Shown: positions 1-11,930, numbered from the stretch's first letter. The stretch is DNA of 64,000 nucleotides from Cymbidium sinense (GCA_021442155.1 JAKCPB010001419.1:1-64000); one strand, 5' to 3'. Program-made: numbers and translations. Notes: generated from the sequence alone by a model not told the origin.

Positions 1-1210
1 ATACTTCGTTCAGTTACGTATTGCTTAAGTTTAGGTTTAGGGTTTGGGTTTAATGGTTTTAACATTATTGGTTTTAGGGTTTAAGGTTTTGAGTTTAGGG
101 TTTAGGGTTTTAGGATTTAAAGTTTTAGGGTTTAGGGTTTAGGCTTAGGGTTAAGGGTTTAGGGTTTAGGGTTTATTGTTTAGGCTTTAGTGTTTAGGGT
201 TTCTATAGGTTTGGGTTTGAGGTTTAGGGTTTTTTAGGGTTTATGGTTTAGTATTTAGGGATTAGGGTTGTAGGTTTTTTTAATTTATTTAGTTTATTTT
301 ATTTTTATTTTAGTTTATTATATTTTTTATTTAGTTTAGTTTATTTATTTTAGGTTTAAGTTTAGGTATATCTTTTAGTTGAGTTTTATTTTTATTTTAT
401 TTTAAAGGTTTAGGTTTTATTTTTTATTTTTAGGTTTAAGTTTAGGTTTTTATTTTATTTTTTATGTTTAGGTTTTAGGTTTTTATTTTAGGTTTATTTT
501 AGGTTTCATTTTTTAGTTTAGGTTTAGGTTAATTTTTTGTTTTTTTATTTTATTTAGGTTTTTAATTTTTAAGTTTATTTTAGTTTTTTTAGGGATTAGG
601 GTTTAGGTTTATTTATTTAGGTTTTTTATTCTTAGGTTTATGTTTAGGTTTATTTTATTTTTTTAGGCTTTTTTATTCTGAGGTTTGTGCGGTTTAAGGT
701 TTAATGTTTAGGGTTTAGGGTTTTAGGGTTTAGCTTTTAAGGGTTACGAGTTTAGGGTTATAGTTTAGGTTTTAGGGTTTAGGGTTTAGTGTTTCGATTT
801 AGGGTTTAGGATTTTTAGGGTATAGGGTTTAGGGCTTTTTTTAAAATTAAGTAAAATAGTAAGTTTATGTTTATTTAGTTAATTTAATTTAATTTTTATT
901 TATTTTAGTTTATTTTATATTTTATATTTATTTATGTTTATTTATTATTTTATTTTATTTTAGTTTTTTATTCTTAAGTTTATTCTCTTTTTAGTTTGGG
1001 TTAGGTTTTTATTTATTTTATTTCATTTTATTTTAATTTTTTATTTTATTTTATTTTTAGGTTTAGGTTTATGTTTTTATTTTGTTTTATTTTTTATTTT
1101 ATTTAGGTTTAGGTTTTTTATTTATTTTATCTTTATGTTTTATTTAGTTTAGGTTTAGGTTTTAAGTTTTAGGGTTTAGGGTTTAGGGTTATCGGTTTTA
1201 GGGTTTAAGG

Positions 1211-1318
1211 TTTAGGGTTTAGGGTTTAGGGTTTAGGGTTTAGGGTTTAGCTTTAGGGTTTAGGGTTTAGGGTTTAGGGTTTAGGGTTTAGGGTTTGGGG
1301 TTTAGAGTTTAGGGTTTA
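1211..1318 (+). repeat. Best-preserved TTTAGGG run in block 1
   Basis: More than a dozen nearly consecutive TTTAGGG heptamers with only a few substitutions (TTTAGC, TTTGGGG, TTTAGAG). It shows directly that the surrounding degenerate array derives from the plant telomere repeat. Confidence 0.9.
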
Positions 1319-1412
1319 GGGTTGTAGGTTTAGGGTTTAGGGTTTAGGATTTAGGGTTAGGATTTAGGGTTTAGAATTTAGGGTTTCGGGTTTAGGTTTA
1401 GCATATGATTTA

Positions 1413-3002
1413 GGGCTTTTTAAAAAAAAAAATTAAGAAAACCTATAGGTTTAGATTTAATTAGTTTATTTTTTATTTATTTCAGTTATTTTTATTTTTC
1501 TTTTTATTTATGTTTATTTTTTATATATTTTATTTTATTTTATTCTTCATTTAAGTTATGTTTATCTTTATTTTATTATAGTTTATTTTAAGTTTTTTAT
1601 TATATTTTATTTTTTTTTTGGTCTAGGTTTAGGTTTTATTTTATTTTATTTTTTATTTTATTTATGTTCAGCTTTTTTTATTTATTTTATTTTAAAGTTT
1701 TATTTAGTTTAGGTTTAGATTTTTAGGGTTTAGGGTTTACAATTTAGGGTTGTAGGTTCTAGGGTTTAGGGTTTAGGGTTTAGGGTTTAGGATTTAGGGT
1801 TTACAATATAGGGTTTAGGGTTTAGGATTTTTAGGGTTTAGGGTTATCACGGGGTTTAGGGCTTTTTTTTAAAAAAAAATAAGTGAACTTGTAGGTTTAG
1901 ATTTAATTAGTTTATTTTTTATTTATTTCAGTTTTTTTATTTTTAATTTTATTTATGTTTATTTTTTATATATTTTATTTTATTTTATTCTTAGTTTAAG
2001 TTATGTTTTTCTTTATTTTATTTTAGTTTGTTTTAAGTTTTTTATTATATTTTATTTTTAGGTCTAGGTTTAGGTTTTTATTTTATTTTTATTTTTTATT
2101 TTATTTATGTTCAACTTTTTTTATTTATTTTATTTTTAGATTTTATTTAGTTTACGTTTAGATTTTTAGGGTTTAGGGTTTATAATTTAGGGTTGTAGGT
2201 TCTAGGGTTTAGGGTTTAGGGTTTAGGGTTTAGGATTTATGGTTTACAATATAGGGTTTAGGGTTTAGGATTTTTAGGGTTTAGGGTTTAGGGTTTAGGG
2301 TTATCATAGGGTTTAGGGCTTTTAGTGAACTTGAGTTTAGATTTAATTAGTTTATTTTTTATTTATTTCAATTTTTTATTTTTTATTTTATTTATGTTTA
2401 TTTTTATATATTTTATTTTATTTTATTCTTAGTTTAAGTTATGTTTTTCTTTATTTTATTTTAGTTTGTTTTAAGTTTTTTATTATATTTTATTTTTAGG
2501 TCTAGCTTTAGGTTTGTATTTTATTTTTATTTTTTATTTTATTTAGGTTTAACTTTTTTATTTATTTTATTTTTTAACTTTTATTTAGTTAGTTTATGTT
2601 TTTTGGGGTTTAGGTTTTAGTTTAGGGTTTAGGTTTTTTATTTAGGGTTTAGGTTTTGGGTTTTAGGGTTTAGGTTTAGGTTTAGGGTTTAATGTTAAGG
2701 TTTTAGGTTTAAACTTTAGGGTTTAGGGTTTAGGTTTGGTTTTTTAGGTTTAGGGTTTAGGTTTATTTTAGGTTTATTTTAGGTTTATTTTATTTAGGGT
2801 TTAGGTTTAAGTTTAGGTTTAGGTTTAGGATTTATTTAGTTTATTTTAGATTTTAGGGTTGTAGGTTTTAGGGTTTAGATTTTAGGGTTTAGAGTTTAGG
2901 ATTTAGGGTTTAGGGTTTAGGATTTAGGGTTTAGAATTTAGGGTTTAGGGTTTAGGGTTTTTAGGGTTTAGGGTTTAGGGTTTAGGGTTAGCATAGGGTT
3001 TA
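1413..3002 (+). repeat. Three head-to-tail units of a ~450-bp telomere-derived higher-order repeat
   Basis: A marker segment (GGGCTT, an A-rich run, then AAGTAAACC or AAGTGAAC and TTTAGATTTAATTAG) recurs at 1413, 1859, 2316 and 3003, giving units of 446, 457 and 687 bp. A looser copy lies at 832. Each unit continues through a T/A-rich half, including TATATATTTTATTTTATT and a GGTCTAGGTTTAG-like step, then a heptamer-rich half with GGGTTGTAGGTTCTAGGG. The third unit is longer because of extra heptamer-rich sequence at about 2600-2850. The same unit reappears around LINE A and LINE B. Confidence 0.85.
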
Positions 3003-3332
3003 GGGCTTTTTTTAAAAAAAGTTAAGTAAACCTATAGGTTTAGATTTAATTAGTTTATTTTTTATTTTTTTCAATTTTTTATTATTATTTTTATTTATGT
3101 TTATTTTTTATATATTTTATTTTATTTTATTCTTAATTTAGGTTATGTTATTCTTTATTTTATTTTAGTTTGTTTTAAGTTTTTTATTATATTTTATTTT
3201 ATGTCTAGGTTTAGGTTTTTATTTTATTATTATTTTTTATTTTGTTTAGGTTTAGCTTTTTTATTTATTTTAATTTTAGGCTTTATTTAGTTTATGTTTA
3301 GGTTTTTAGGGTTTAGGGTTTACGGTTTAGGG
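3003..3332 (+). repeat. Left part of the satellite unit split by LINE A
   Basis: The unit starts with the GGGCTT/AAGTAAACC marker at 3003 and runs to TTTACGGTTTAGGG just before the LINE A tail. Its continuation is 11209-11340, which begins GTTGTAGG exactly as the uninterrupted unit does after the same position (1738-1756). The two parts sum to about 462-465 bp, the normal unit length. Confidence 0.82.
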
Positions 3333-3440
3333 TTTTTCTTTTAGGAAACCCCATGTAGGGGTATTTTATTGCACAAAAAGAGGGTTACAAGGTCCTTAAA
3401 GGGGATAAACTCAGATTGCTCAAAGAGCTACAATCACTAA
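3333..3440 (-). terminator. LINE A 3' terminus: poly(A) signal, hairpin, A-rich tail
   Basis: Read on the minus strand: a TTTATCCCC..TAAGGACC segment, then CTTGTAACCCTC, AATAAA (complement at 3365-3370), an inverted repeat with CCCC and GGGG arms around a 5-nt loop (3349-3361), then an A-rich tail (3333-3342) joined directly to CCCTAAA. The same order occurs in LINEs B and C. The hairpin position suggests a reverse-transcriptase recognition structure; that role is inferred. Confidence 0.75.
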
Positions 3441-6400
3441 GGAGTAAATCCCCATCTAAGTACAAAAGCAAAGAAGACATTAAAGCAATCAAAAGATACA
3501 AGTTGATTAACATAATAAGCCAAAGGAAGATTAGGGCCAATGCTCACGGAGGGGCGTGAGAATGCATGACAATATGGAGCAAACACAAGAGGACAAGAGA
3601 ATCACCAAAATTGTAATAAGAAAGTAGAACAGTAATACGTGACAAAAAAAGATAAATGAAAATAACATAATCTGAATGATAGTAAGGAATTGTGATAGAG
3701 AAGGCTCAGGCTCAGTCACACCAAGTTGGGGCAGATGCAAATATGACCATCCAAACTTCAGCAGAAGGGTTACATCAAAAGAGCTACTACCAAACCAAAA
3801 GGGAGTGAGATCATCACAGCCATCATAGCCAACAAACCTGTGAGGAGATAACAGCCAGTTGTTGATAGTCTTATGAGCTTTATTACCTGCAAACCTAAAC
3901 AAAACCATATCTAATATAGAGAGGAAATTGCAAAGAACTGAAGGATAAGGTGTCCCATTCAAGAAAAGTATCATCAATATAGTCACCCTGACATGAGAAT
4001 ACATAAACATATGAGAATGAGCCATCTTTGCCAGAACCTCATGAAAAGTCATATCCAAGAAGAGAAAAAAGACAGCATATAATCCTTCCACAAGAAAACA
4101 AAGAGGAGACAACTTGTGAAATCTCGCTAATCAAGTCAATGAGCCTATAATTAACACCATCCCAAACATATGATATATATATATATATGAATCTTTCAGG
4201 CCAGAAAACAACCCCTTATTAATATCCATATCAGTAATTGGGAAAAAGCAATTGTAAAGGAAGGCAGCATAGCCCAACACAGGAAATAGACTGCAACCTA
4301 CCAAAAATAGCACCAAGTAGAGACAGCTAAAGCTACCCGAGATTCGTGACCAAAAAATCGGATAATCCAGATCAACAAACAACCAAGAGAGCAAGACAGC
4401 AAAAGGCAGCAACTATCCATAGTACCACCCATTCAGAATAGATAGCACATATGAATGCACAAACCTAACCGAACCGAGATGGGAATAGAGACAACAGCAA
4501 ATAATGTAGATCACAACAATCAGGAGATGAACAACAGCCCAGACATAAACAGCACGGGCATTCAAAAAGCCAACCCCAACAAAGAAAAGTTAATGCAACA
4601 TTGGAACCCACCAAGAAAAAATAAAAAAGAGGATTCAAATGAGTATCAACATTAGAATCCGTAAAAAAGCAAGACACAGATAACCAAAACAAGACAAAGA
4701 ACAAGTTAAGACAAAGAACATCCAAGACAGGAAGGGATAGCAAGTTGGCCATAAAACCTCTCAATCAGAGTAGACATTGCAATAGTTAATAACCAAATAG
4801 ATAGAGCATAAAAATAGGTATCTGGAAGGCAGCAACCTAGACAACAATCACCAAAAACCATTAGAACAGCAATGTTAGAAACTTGCTGAACATAGGACCC
4901 TGAAGTCCTACAACCAATAAAGATGGAGCCAACATAGGAGTCCTGAAAAACCAAGATAGCAAATATCCAATACAAGAAACAACCAAGACAACAAAAACCA
5001 GCTAGCTTGCCATAAAGCCACCCATCCAGGATAAACAGTGCAATAGATACAAGTTTAACTGAAAGAAGATGGAGAAAACATCAGCAGATAAAGTAGACTA
5101 ATGAATTTAGATTATATGCATATAATAAACCAATAAGGGGGTTCAAAGCAAAATCCACCAAGCAATCAACAACTTCAATAGAGACTTGCTGAACAAAACA
5201 AACCAAAACCCCAGAGACAGCATGTAGAGTATTAATCCAGTTGCAGTTAATACCAACAAGCTGGCCAAGAGTCCACCCAAAATAATATGTAAAGATCCAA
5301 ATAATCAGATGGATAATCACAGGGATCTGCACAATGTTAATTGAACCAAGTGGGATAAAATAGAAGCAGGAGAAAATAGCAGACAATTTGAAAAATAGTC
5401 AGAAAAGCAAAAAATAGAGAACAGATAATAACCACAAAGACCACCAGCTAGACAAAGGACCCTAAAATCTGAAAGCCAATAATGGTAGCAAAAGGGTTCA
5501 AAGGGTAATGAACAGAAAAAACCTTCCAGGTAAAGCTGATCCGGCTAGCAGTTAAACCCACAACCATAGTAAAGGCTAATAGAGAAGCCATTAAGGAAAT
5601 CCAAACCTGCAAGAAAATAATAAAAATGAACAGGAAATTAGAAAATCTCGCTTGGCGGGATGGGAATAAGAGGTTGTTAAAGACAATCAACAAAACACCA
5701 AAATCACCCTACTGAACCAGATAAACAACCCCAGCAGCATTTTATTGGATATAAGATAGTATCCAGACCATCCAACAACCAAGAAAAAAAATAACAGCAA
5801 GTTGGCCATAAAACCAACCATTCAAATTATACAATGCATAAGTAAATTCTCATATAGTTAATGAAGTGGTCTAGCCAAGACTAGCTGAACCAGGAAGTAA
5901 AATATAGTAGCAGGTGAAAACAGCATCATCCCAAATGTTAGCAGCACAAACATTAAATAAGGGCAGATGATCCAACAGCCTGTAGGATGGAGAATAGCCA
6001 GAAATCTAATAGCCATAGATTAAAACAAGGTTAGCCTCGACGGAATTAAATCCAACAAATATTAAAACAACACTACAATGACCGCAATAGGGTAAGCCCA
6101 AAAAAGCAAGTGGGCAATAGAGCCACGGGTTCAAAAGAGTCTCATCAATGAGATCCTTTAGGACAAAGAAGAGCAGGTTAGCAACAGAACTATCATCCTC
6201 CTGAGAAATTATATGGAAGTTATTAAATAATTCCAAACCGGAAAGAACCATGAATAATAACAAGGGTATTCTCTTTCCTTACATGTATGCAACCGGGTTA
6301 GTAATGGCATTCAAGAAATACATTAAACCAACTCCAATTGCATCCTCACAACAAAGGACCAAAAGTCCAATAGAATTAAGCCTTCAACATAGATGTTGCA

Positions 6401-7800
6401 TCCTACATAGGATAAACCATTAAAGAGCGAAGGAACACAAAGAAACAGACCAGTAGCTAGACTCATAGCATCAAGAATACTGGAAGTTAGGAAATAATTC
6501 CAAATCTACAGAGAAAGTGTTATAACCAGGATGTTGCATCTATTATTTTTATAGGTTGTGAAGGTAAAGTTATAGAGCATAGGAGAGGTAGAAACAGCAA
6601 GACCCCAAACAAGGTTGGGATAATTAAACCAACAACAGATGCCACTAAGCTCAACAAAGGACCAGCAAGAAATAATATAATGATGCATCAGCAAATTCCA
6701 AACAAACAGAGATCGACAGCACATGTCACAGAGATTGACCAAAGCCCCAATCTTAGAAACATCCTGCATAAAAAGGATCTGCTGAACAAAATAGCTAGAA
6801 TCAATCTGAAGAAACTCCATCCAGTTCAAAAAATAAACAGTGTAGAAAGAAACAATAGAATGCCAGAGATTCCACCCAGGAAAAGTAAAAGAAGCATAAA
6901 AAGATATCCAAGAAGTAGTATCAAAGTTCTACACATAAGTCTAAGGTAAGGAGGTCAGCAGCAGCCTGTAAGAAAACTTGCAAAAAACAACCTTGGTAGG
7001 TGGAAGAAAAGAAGAAAGCCTCCCATAACAAGATCCCACCAAAGGGATTCTGCTGAATCAGAAAATGGTTTCCAAAGAGAGCAGGCTGAATGGGGTCCAG
7101 ATTCGAAAGATGTATATAGCCAAGAACATAAATATCAGCAAAAGGCTAAAAGCTCTTCATGAAAAATAAAATAAAAGATAACTCTAAATAAAAGGAAAAC
7201 GTCAGCTCAAAGCTAGTGTCAAAGAGAATATCAGCAGCAGCCCACGATCTAATAAGGGAGACAAGCAGCATGTCAAAAGCCAGCCACCAATCATTATCCT
7301 AAAATCCAACATAACAAGAATCATGAAAATAAATATTGCAACCGATAATGAACACTAATACAATGCATAGAAACAACATAGGTAACTAAGATGCTCCAAG
7401 GTAATATCTTTGAGAAACAATCGGTAAAATTAATGGCGCATCTAAACCCATCAAAATAAATATCTCCATCCAAAGAATGATTAAGCCCCTAGGATTAGGA
7501 ATGAAGGAAGCATTGATATTAAAATCCCAAATAGAGTGGTGTTATAAAACCAATAGAATGACACATAGCTCAACAAAATTCCAATGTGGTATTAGTATGC
7601 ACATAGCTCAACAAAGACTTTATCGCTGTAAATTGTAAAAAGCAGAGAGCCTCTAAATAAAGGAGAAGTTATTAAAACACCAAATCATGGCACAAAGATC
7701 AAGACAGCAGGTAATATCCATGTGAAGCATCCACAAAAGACACAAAAAGGAACAGAAAGCCATAAAATAAAGAGGTATATAGTTAAAAGATGAATGGACA
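3440..7800 (-). other. LINE A long 3' region, internally repetitive, without a recognised protein
   Basis: About 4.4 kb separates RNase H from the poly(A) signal, against about 2.3 kb in LINE B and 1.7 kb in LINE C. A stretch at 3690-4040 aligns well with 12200-12500 of LINE B. Diverged repeats with the + strand theme AACCAAGA..AGCAA..GGCCATAAAACC..CATTCA occur near 4380, 4737, 4985, 5263 and 5790, spaced at about 250-530 bp. A chain of minus-strand frames of 81-193 codons (between 3531 and 6829) is open and very hydrophobic (Leu/Phe/Trp/Cys). The + strand is A/C-rich and poor in T, so these frames are probably open by composition. Differences from LINE B fall on all codon positions. No function is proposed. 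Confidence 0.6.
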
Positions 7801-7829
7801 GTATACATCAAAAGGTTAGATTAAGTTCT

Positions 7830-8290
7830 AAGATAAAGAAACCTAGAATTGAACAAGTTAACCAGCCCACGCAAGTGTTTGGGTAAGGTGAGTTGATCAA
7901 AGAAGATGATACCATCTGATCTAGCACCCGATTGGCAAGGTAGTCAAGACAAGCATTTCCTTCACGCCAAACAACATGAGTGATGTTAAAATTAGTTGGG
8001 AAAGAAGAGCTCTAGTTTGCTTAAAGAGGTAGTATAATTCAAGGTCGCTCATTTTGGTGGAAGTCAAAAGATCAATCAATCAAGAGCATCCACCTCAATC
8101 CAAATATTGAGCCAACCATTTTGGAGGCAAATCTCAAGAGCTTTGTAGACGCCATAAGCTCAAGGTGGAAATAAGGGGATAAGCAAAAGCACATAGTACT
8201 ATACCCTTAGAGTTCCTGAAAATTCCACTACAACCAGAGCCATTATGGGAGACAGAGCCATCAGTATTAATTTTAATAATATGGTCAAGT
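7830..8290 (-). pseudogene. LINE A RNase H domain (broken)
   Basis: On the minus strand from about 8290 the reading gives IIKINTDGS, followed by GCSGIFRNSKGIVLCAFAYP, the standard start of the RNase H domain of plant L1-type LINEs (catalytic Asp in the TDGS motif). The reading then passes through stops and frame changes towards 7830. RNase H would remove the RNA strand during element copying. The domain lies 3' of the zinc-binding region, as expected in plant LINEs. LINE B carries the parallel motif at 14681-14466 and LINE D a weaker one at 44240-44050. Confidence 0.75.
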
Positions 8291-8419
8291 TGTTTTTTTC
8301 AATAAACAATCTTGTCATTTCGACAGTAAGGTTGGTCCGACAGGTTAAAGCTCAGTTTATTGGCCACAAATTTATAGCCTTTGAATTGTCTGTAATGAAT
8401 GAGATTGGCTTTAAACAAG

Positions 8420-9390
8420 TCACGAATTTTTTTTAGTTCTAGAAATAATCCTCACGTGGTTCATAGGGATCCCATGATGTTTTGTATCATTTTGGTCCAT
8501 CCATATGAACCAAATAAGAGTGATAGCAGTGATGACTTTAATGTAACCTTTAATAGTATTATCAAAATAGACTTCAAGAAGTTGATATAAAGGAAGAGAG
8601 CCATTGAAGTTGATATAGATCATCATACCAAATCCAAAGCTTAAAAGCAATGGCCCCATTAACAAAAACATGATTAACATTCTCAATATGGAAATAACAT
8701 TAACATTTATAGGGTAAATGGAACCCTTTACCCCACAACAAGGAATCAACAGGGATAAAATTTTTTAGAATATGCCAAGCAAGAATAGAATAAGAAGTAG
8801 GGATATTGTTATTCCAAAGTTTGGAGAACACATAGGAGGAATCATGAGTATCTTTAATGTGGAGCCTCACATTTTGAGGTTGAAATCACCAGAGCTTAAA
8901 GAGAATCTGGTCTTGACTATTTGGAGTGATAGGAATAGTAGAAACCATATTCAAGAAAGTAAAAGGGATAAAATCAGTAAGCTTACTATTGTTCCACTTA
9001 TTGTTATGCTAAAAGAGTTTACTCTAATAGCAAATGGGTGGAGAGTAAGTCGTCAATGGATCCACATCCACTCTAGTTATCTTGCCAAAAGAAAGAAATG
9101 CAATTAATGCCCCAAAAATTAAGGATTATTCATCCCATTTAACGTAACAAAGTCTTTTCCACAAGGAGAATCACCATTTAAAGGGACAAATGAGGGGTGC
9201 TTACCCCGCAATATTTAGCCATGAAATTAGCCCAAAGACTATGATTACTCCTAAAATTCCACTAGAGTTTATAGAAAAAGCATTGATAGCTTCTTTTATG
9301 GATTTACAACCAAGACTACCTTCAAAAGTGCCACAACTTTAAACCAAGAGGTCCAAAGGCATTCTTTTAGAGGAGGTATGGAGCCTCTAA
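8420..9390 (-). pseudogene. LINE A connection region and zinc-binding (zf-RVT-like) domain, broken
   Basis: The open piece 8749-8420 reads WGKGSIYP-like sequence at its start in a shifted frame and ends with TLIWFIWMDQNDTKHHG, which matches LINE B (15170-14847, TLIWFIWMDKNNAKYRG) and LINE C (IWLERNDAKHRD near 48350). This WxERNxxxHRG-like block is typical of the segment between the reverse transcriptase and RNase H of plant L1-type LINEs. Minus-strand sequence at 9370-9120 (APLICPFKW and similar) continues upstream. The Cys/His spacing of a zinc finger is only partly preserved. Confidence 0.65.
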
Positions 9391-9599
9391 AAATTTGTTT
9401 AGAGACACTCTTTGATGATAGAAATGGTGACAATGGTTTGGATGAGATATAAAGGCATGGAATTAAGAGTGCTCTTAATCAAGGTGAGCCTATCAGAAAG
9501 AGAGTAAATGAAATTCCCAAACCGAAATTTTATTAGATATTAATAAGTTCATCAAAAAGATGAGATCTTTTCTGCCTTTAAAAAATGAGCCAGATAATT

Positions 9600-10560
9600 A
9601 ATGGGAAGTTGATTTTGCTTAAAATTAGTAATTCGAGATTTGATTAAGTCTTTTGGTAGGAATCTTAATGAAATAATAAAATAACATTTTCCTTCATTGA
9701 GAAAGAGACCACTAACTTTTCCATAATCATTTAAGAGATTCTTAATAGTTTTAGCATGTTTAAGAGAGGCATTGCAAAATCATCAGGAAAGCTAAGATGA
9801 GAAACAGGGAAACCACTCATGAGTTTTAAAATACATGTTAGATTTTAATGAAAAGATCATTGAGGCTCCTCGAAAGATATTCTACATCAATGATAAAAGA
9901 GAAGGAGAAAGAGGGTCACCTTGTCGCAAAACCATGGCTCAAGTAAAGAAACCAAGGGACTCACCATTCATGATAACAAAACCGTGATATTAGTGATACA
10001 ACTTTTATAAGATAAAATTATCGAGAAACCAAACAAATGTAAGATTTGAAAGAGAAAATCCCATGAGTGGTTGTCAAAGGCTTTAGAGATGTCCAGTTTG
10101 AAGAGGATATTACCTCCTCTGGAAGGAACATCAATGTCATGAACCATCTCTTGAGCAAGAAAAATATTATCAGATATGGCTCTATTTTTAATGAAGCCAG
10201 TTTGGTTAGGGGAGATGATTTTAGGGAGCAGAGGGCTAATCCTATTATTAATTAATTTAGCAATGAGTTTTTGGATAAAGGTGCAAAGACTAATAAGTCT
10301 AAAATCGCCCCAAGATTCAGGATTGTTGATTTTGGGAATAAGGACAATAGAAGTACTTGAAAAATATCTTGGAATAGAGCTGCCATCAAAGAAATCAATA
10401 ACAACATCAACAAGATCATATTTAATAAAAGGACAACAATGCTGAAAGAAATGAGTCGATAGCCATCGCCGAATGTAATCGTTCATGCGATTGAGAGTAC
10501 TACTAATCTTCACTCGAGATATAGTGAGCAAATGGTTATCCTCATTGATAATCATAGGGA
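9600..10560 (-). pseudogene. LINE A reverse transcriptase domain (broken)
   Basis: The open piece 10555-9968 (195 codons) holds the core of a non-LTR reverse transcriptase: SIVLIPKINNPESWGDFR, then RLISLCTFIQKLIAKLINNR, IISPNQTGFIKNRAI, and motif A as LFKLDISKAFDNHSWDF, with the first catalytic Asp intact. Downstream, on minus at 9926-9902, the reading VLRQGDPLSP gives the template-grip motif. A frameshift near 9970 and a stop upstream of that motif separate the pieces. The YADD-type active site further downstream (about 9800) was not recovered in a clean frame. This enzyme copies the element RNA into DNA at a nicked target. The copy is inactive as it stands. Confidence 0.88.
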
Positions 10561-10859
10561 TTAGATGGGTGTTGGAGGGGTTTTAACAAAGGATTAGAGT
10601 TTAATAAATTTTGAAAGTGATGTATGACAAATTCCTTAATCTCATTATTATTATCCAAACCACCATTAGAGTTCTTAATTTTCTTAATCGAGTTTAATTA
10701 TTTTCATTTATTACAAATAGCATGGAAATACCATGTGTTTCTGTCGCCATCAGCAATATGTTTGCTAGCGGCTTTTTGATGCCAATAGGTTTCCTCCATA
10801 TTTTGTTAATTAATCAAGTTATCTTTGGCAATGCTCAATCATCAAGCTTATGGGATCGC

Positions 10860-11165
10860 TTAAGATCTCTTCAAGAGAACAAACCACTTGTTCCATAGCT
10901 TAAAGATTGGTAAAAAGATTTTTAAATATATGCTTGTTCCACCAATTGAGGTTTTGATTAAGTCTTTTGAGCTTAAGTCACAGTCGAAAATGCCTTTAAC
11001 AAAATTATCCGGGTGAATAGGAGCCAACCAATTAGTGAAAACAACATTAGTAAAATTGCCATGTTGGGTCCACATATTTTGGAATCTAAAAGGTGAGGGA
11101 GTAGAAGGGTTAGTTTGATAGAGATCAAAAGAGGAGCATGATCAGACAAAGTTCTACTCAAATTC
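10860..11165 (-). pseudogene. LINE A endonuclease C-terminus (truncated)
   Basis: Minus-strand reading from 11161 starts LSDHAPLLISIKL, the C-terminal SDH motif of apurinic/apyrimidinic-type LINE endonucleases; His is part of the active site. A frame change follows, and the piece 11075-10860 gives TNWLAPIHPDNFVKGIF, equivalent to VVASNWGEPLHSDD in LINE C. Everything N-terminal of the SDH block is missing because the element is truncated at about 11208. LINE D stops at almost the same place (about 55875). Confidence 0.75.
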
Positions 11166-11208
11166 TCAACAGAGGTAAGAGGCCATTGATTGATCCAAAG
11201 AGAATTAA

Positions 11209-11804
11209 GAGTTGTAGGTTATAAGATTTAAGGTTTAGGATTTAGGATTTAGGGTTTAGGATTTTGAGTTTAGAATTTAGGGTTTGGGTTTAAGATTTTC
11301 AGGGTTTAGGGTTTAGGGTTTAGTGTTAGCATAAGTTTTAGGGTTTTTGTTAAAAAAAATTAAGTAAACCTGTAGGTTTAGATTTAATTAGTTTATTTTA
11401 TACTTATTTCAATTTTTTATTTTTATTTTTATTTATGTTTATTTTTTATATATTTTATTTTATTTTCTTAATTTAGGTTATGTTTTTCTTTATTTTATTT
11501 TAGTTTATTTTAAGTTTTTATTAATTTTATTTTACTAGGTTTAGGTTTTTATTTTATTTTTATTTTTATTTTATTATGTTTAGCTTATTTTATTTTATTT
11601 TAGGTTTTATTTTCTTAGGTTTTAGAGTTTAGGGTTTAGATTTGTGGTTTAGGTTTAGGGTTTAGGGTTTAGGTTTGTATTTTAGGGTATAGTTTAGGGT
11701 TTAGTGTTAGGGTTTAGTTTAAGGTTTAATGTTTAGGGTTTAGGGTTTGTGGGTTTGGGGTTTTTAGGTGGGGTAGGTTTAGGGTTTTAGGTTTAGGTTT
11801 AGGG
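11209..11804 (+). repeat. Telomere-derived satellite between LINE A and LINE B
   Basis: The end of the unit split by LINE A (11209-11340) is followed by the start of the next unit, with the GGGTTT/AAGTAAACC/TTTAGATTTAATTAG marker at 11341. That unit is interrupted at 11804 by LINE B and resumes at about 19701. No coding sequence is seen. Confidence 0.85.
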
Positions 11805-11930
11805 TTTTTTTTGGAAAGCCCATATGGGGAATTTTATTGCCACAAAAGAGGGTTACAATGTCCTTATCAAGGGATAAACCCAACACTACTCAAGAGCTAC
11901 CCTCAGAGAGTAAATCATCTATGTACAACC
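11805..11930 (-). terminator. LINE B 3' terminus: poly(A) signal, hairpin, poly(A)
   Basis: On the minus strand: GAGCTCTTGAGTAG-like sequence, TTTATCCCTTGATAAGGAC, TTGTAACCCTC, AATAAA (complement at 11833-11838), CCCCATATGGGC and then eight A residues (11805-11812) joined to CCCTAAACC. It parallels the ends of LINEs A and C. The hairpin is shortened to CCCATATGGG. Confidence 0.78.

Larger units (their letters stand above)
1..3332 (+). repeat. Degenerate telomere-derived satellite array (TTTAGGG type, block 1)
   Basis: The stretch is built of TTTAGGG heptamers and their variants (TTTAGG, TTTTAGGG, TTTATTTTA), with the G-rich strand on + throughout and very little C. Runs of good heptamers alternate with T/A-rich stretches made of TTTTATTTTA steps. 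No reading frame or gene is visible. The plant telomere repeat is (TTTAGGG)n, so the array is telomere-derived, but it is far too degenerate to be a functional chromosome end. It may be subtelomeric or interstitial. Consensus error in low-complexity sequence could add to the degeneracy. Confidence 0.93.
3333..11208 (-). mobile_element. LINE A: 5'-truncated, decayed plant L1-type LINE
   Basis: A non-LTR retrotransposon on the minus strand. From 5' to 3' it has the C-terminal part of the endonuclease (about 11165-10860), reverse transcriptase (10560-9890), a connection and zinc-binding region (about 9390-8420), RNase H (about 8290-7830) and a very long 3' region ending in AATAAA, a CCCC/GGGG hairpin and an A-rich tail at 3333-3342. 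ORF1 and most of the endonuclease are missing, so the copy is 5'-truncated, as is usual for LINEs. All frames are broken. It lies between two halves of one telomere-derived satellite unit (3003-3332 and 11209-11340). Its 3' end closely resembles those of LINEs B and C, so the three belong to one family. Confidence 0.9.

Noticed and set aside
1..3332. The array as a functional chromosome terminus
   Set aside because: Too degenerate, with TTTTATTTTA segments and ordered units. The same G-strand orientation continues beyond 60 kb with mobile elements in between, so this is internal DNA.
4171..4190. Short (AT)n run within LINE A, considered as a regulatory TATA-like element
   Set aside because: It lies in the 3' region of a dead LINE in no promoter context; a plain microsatellite.
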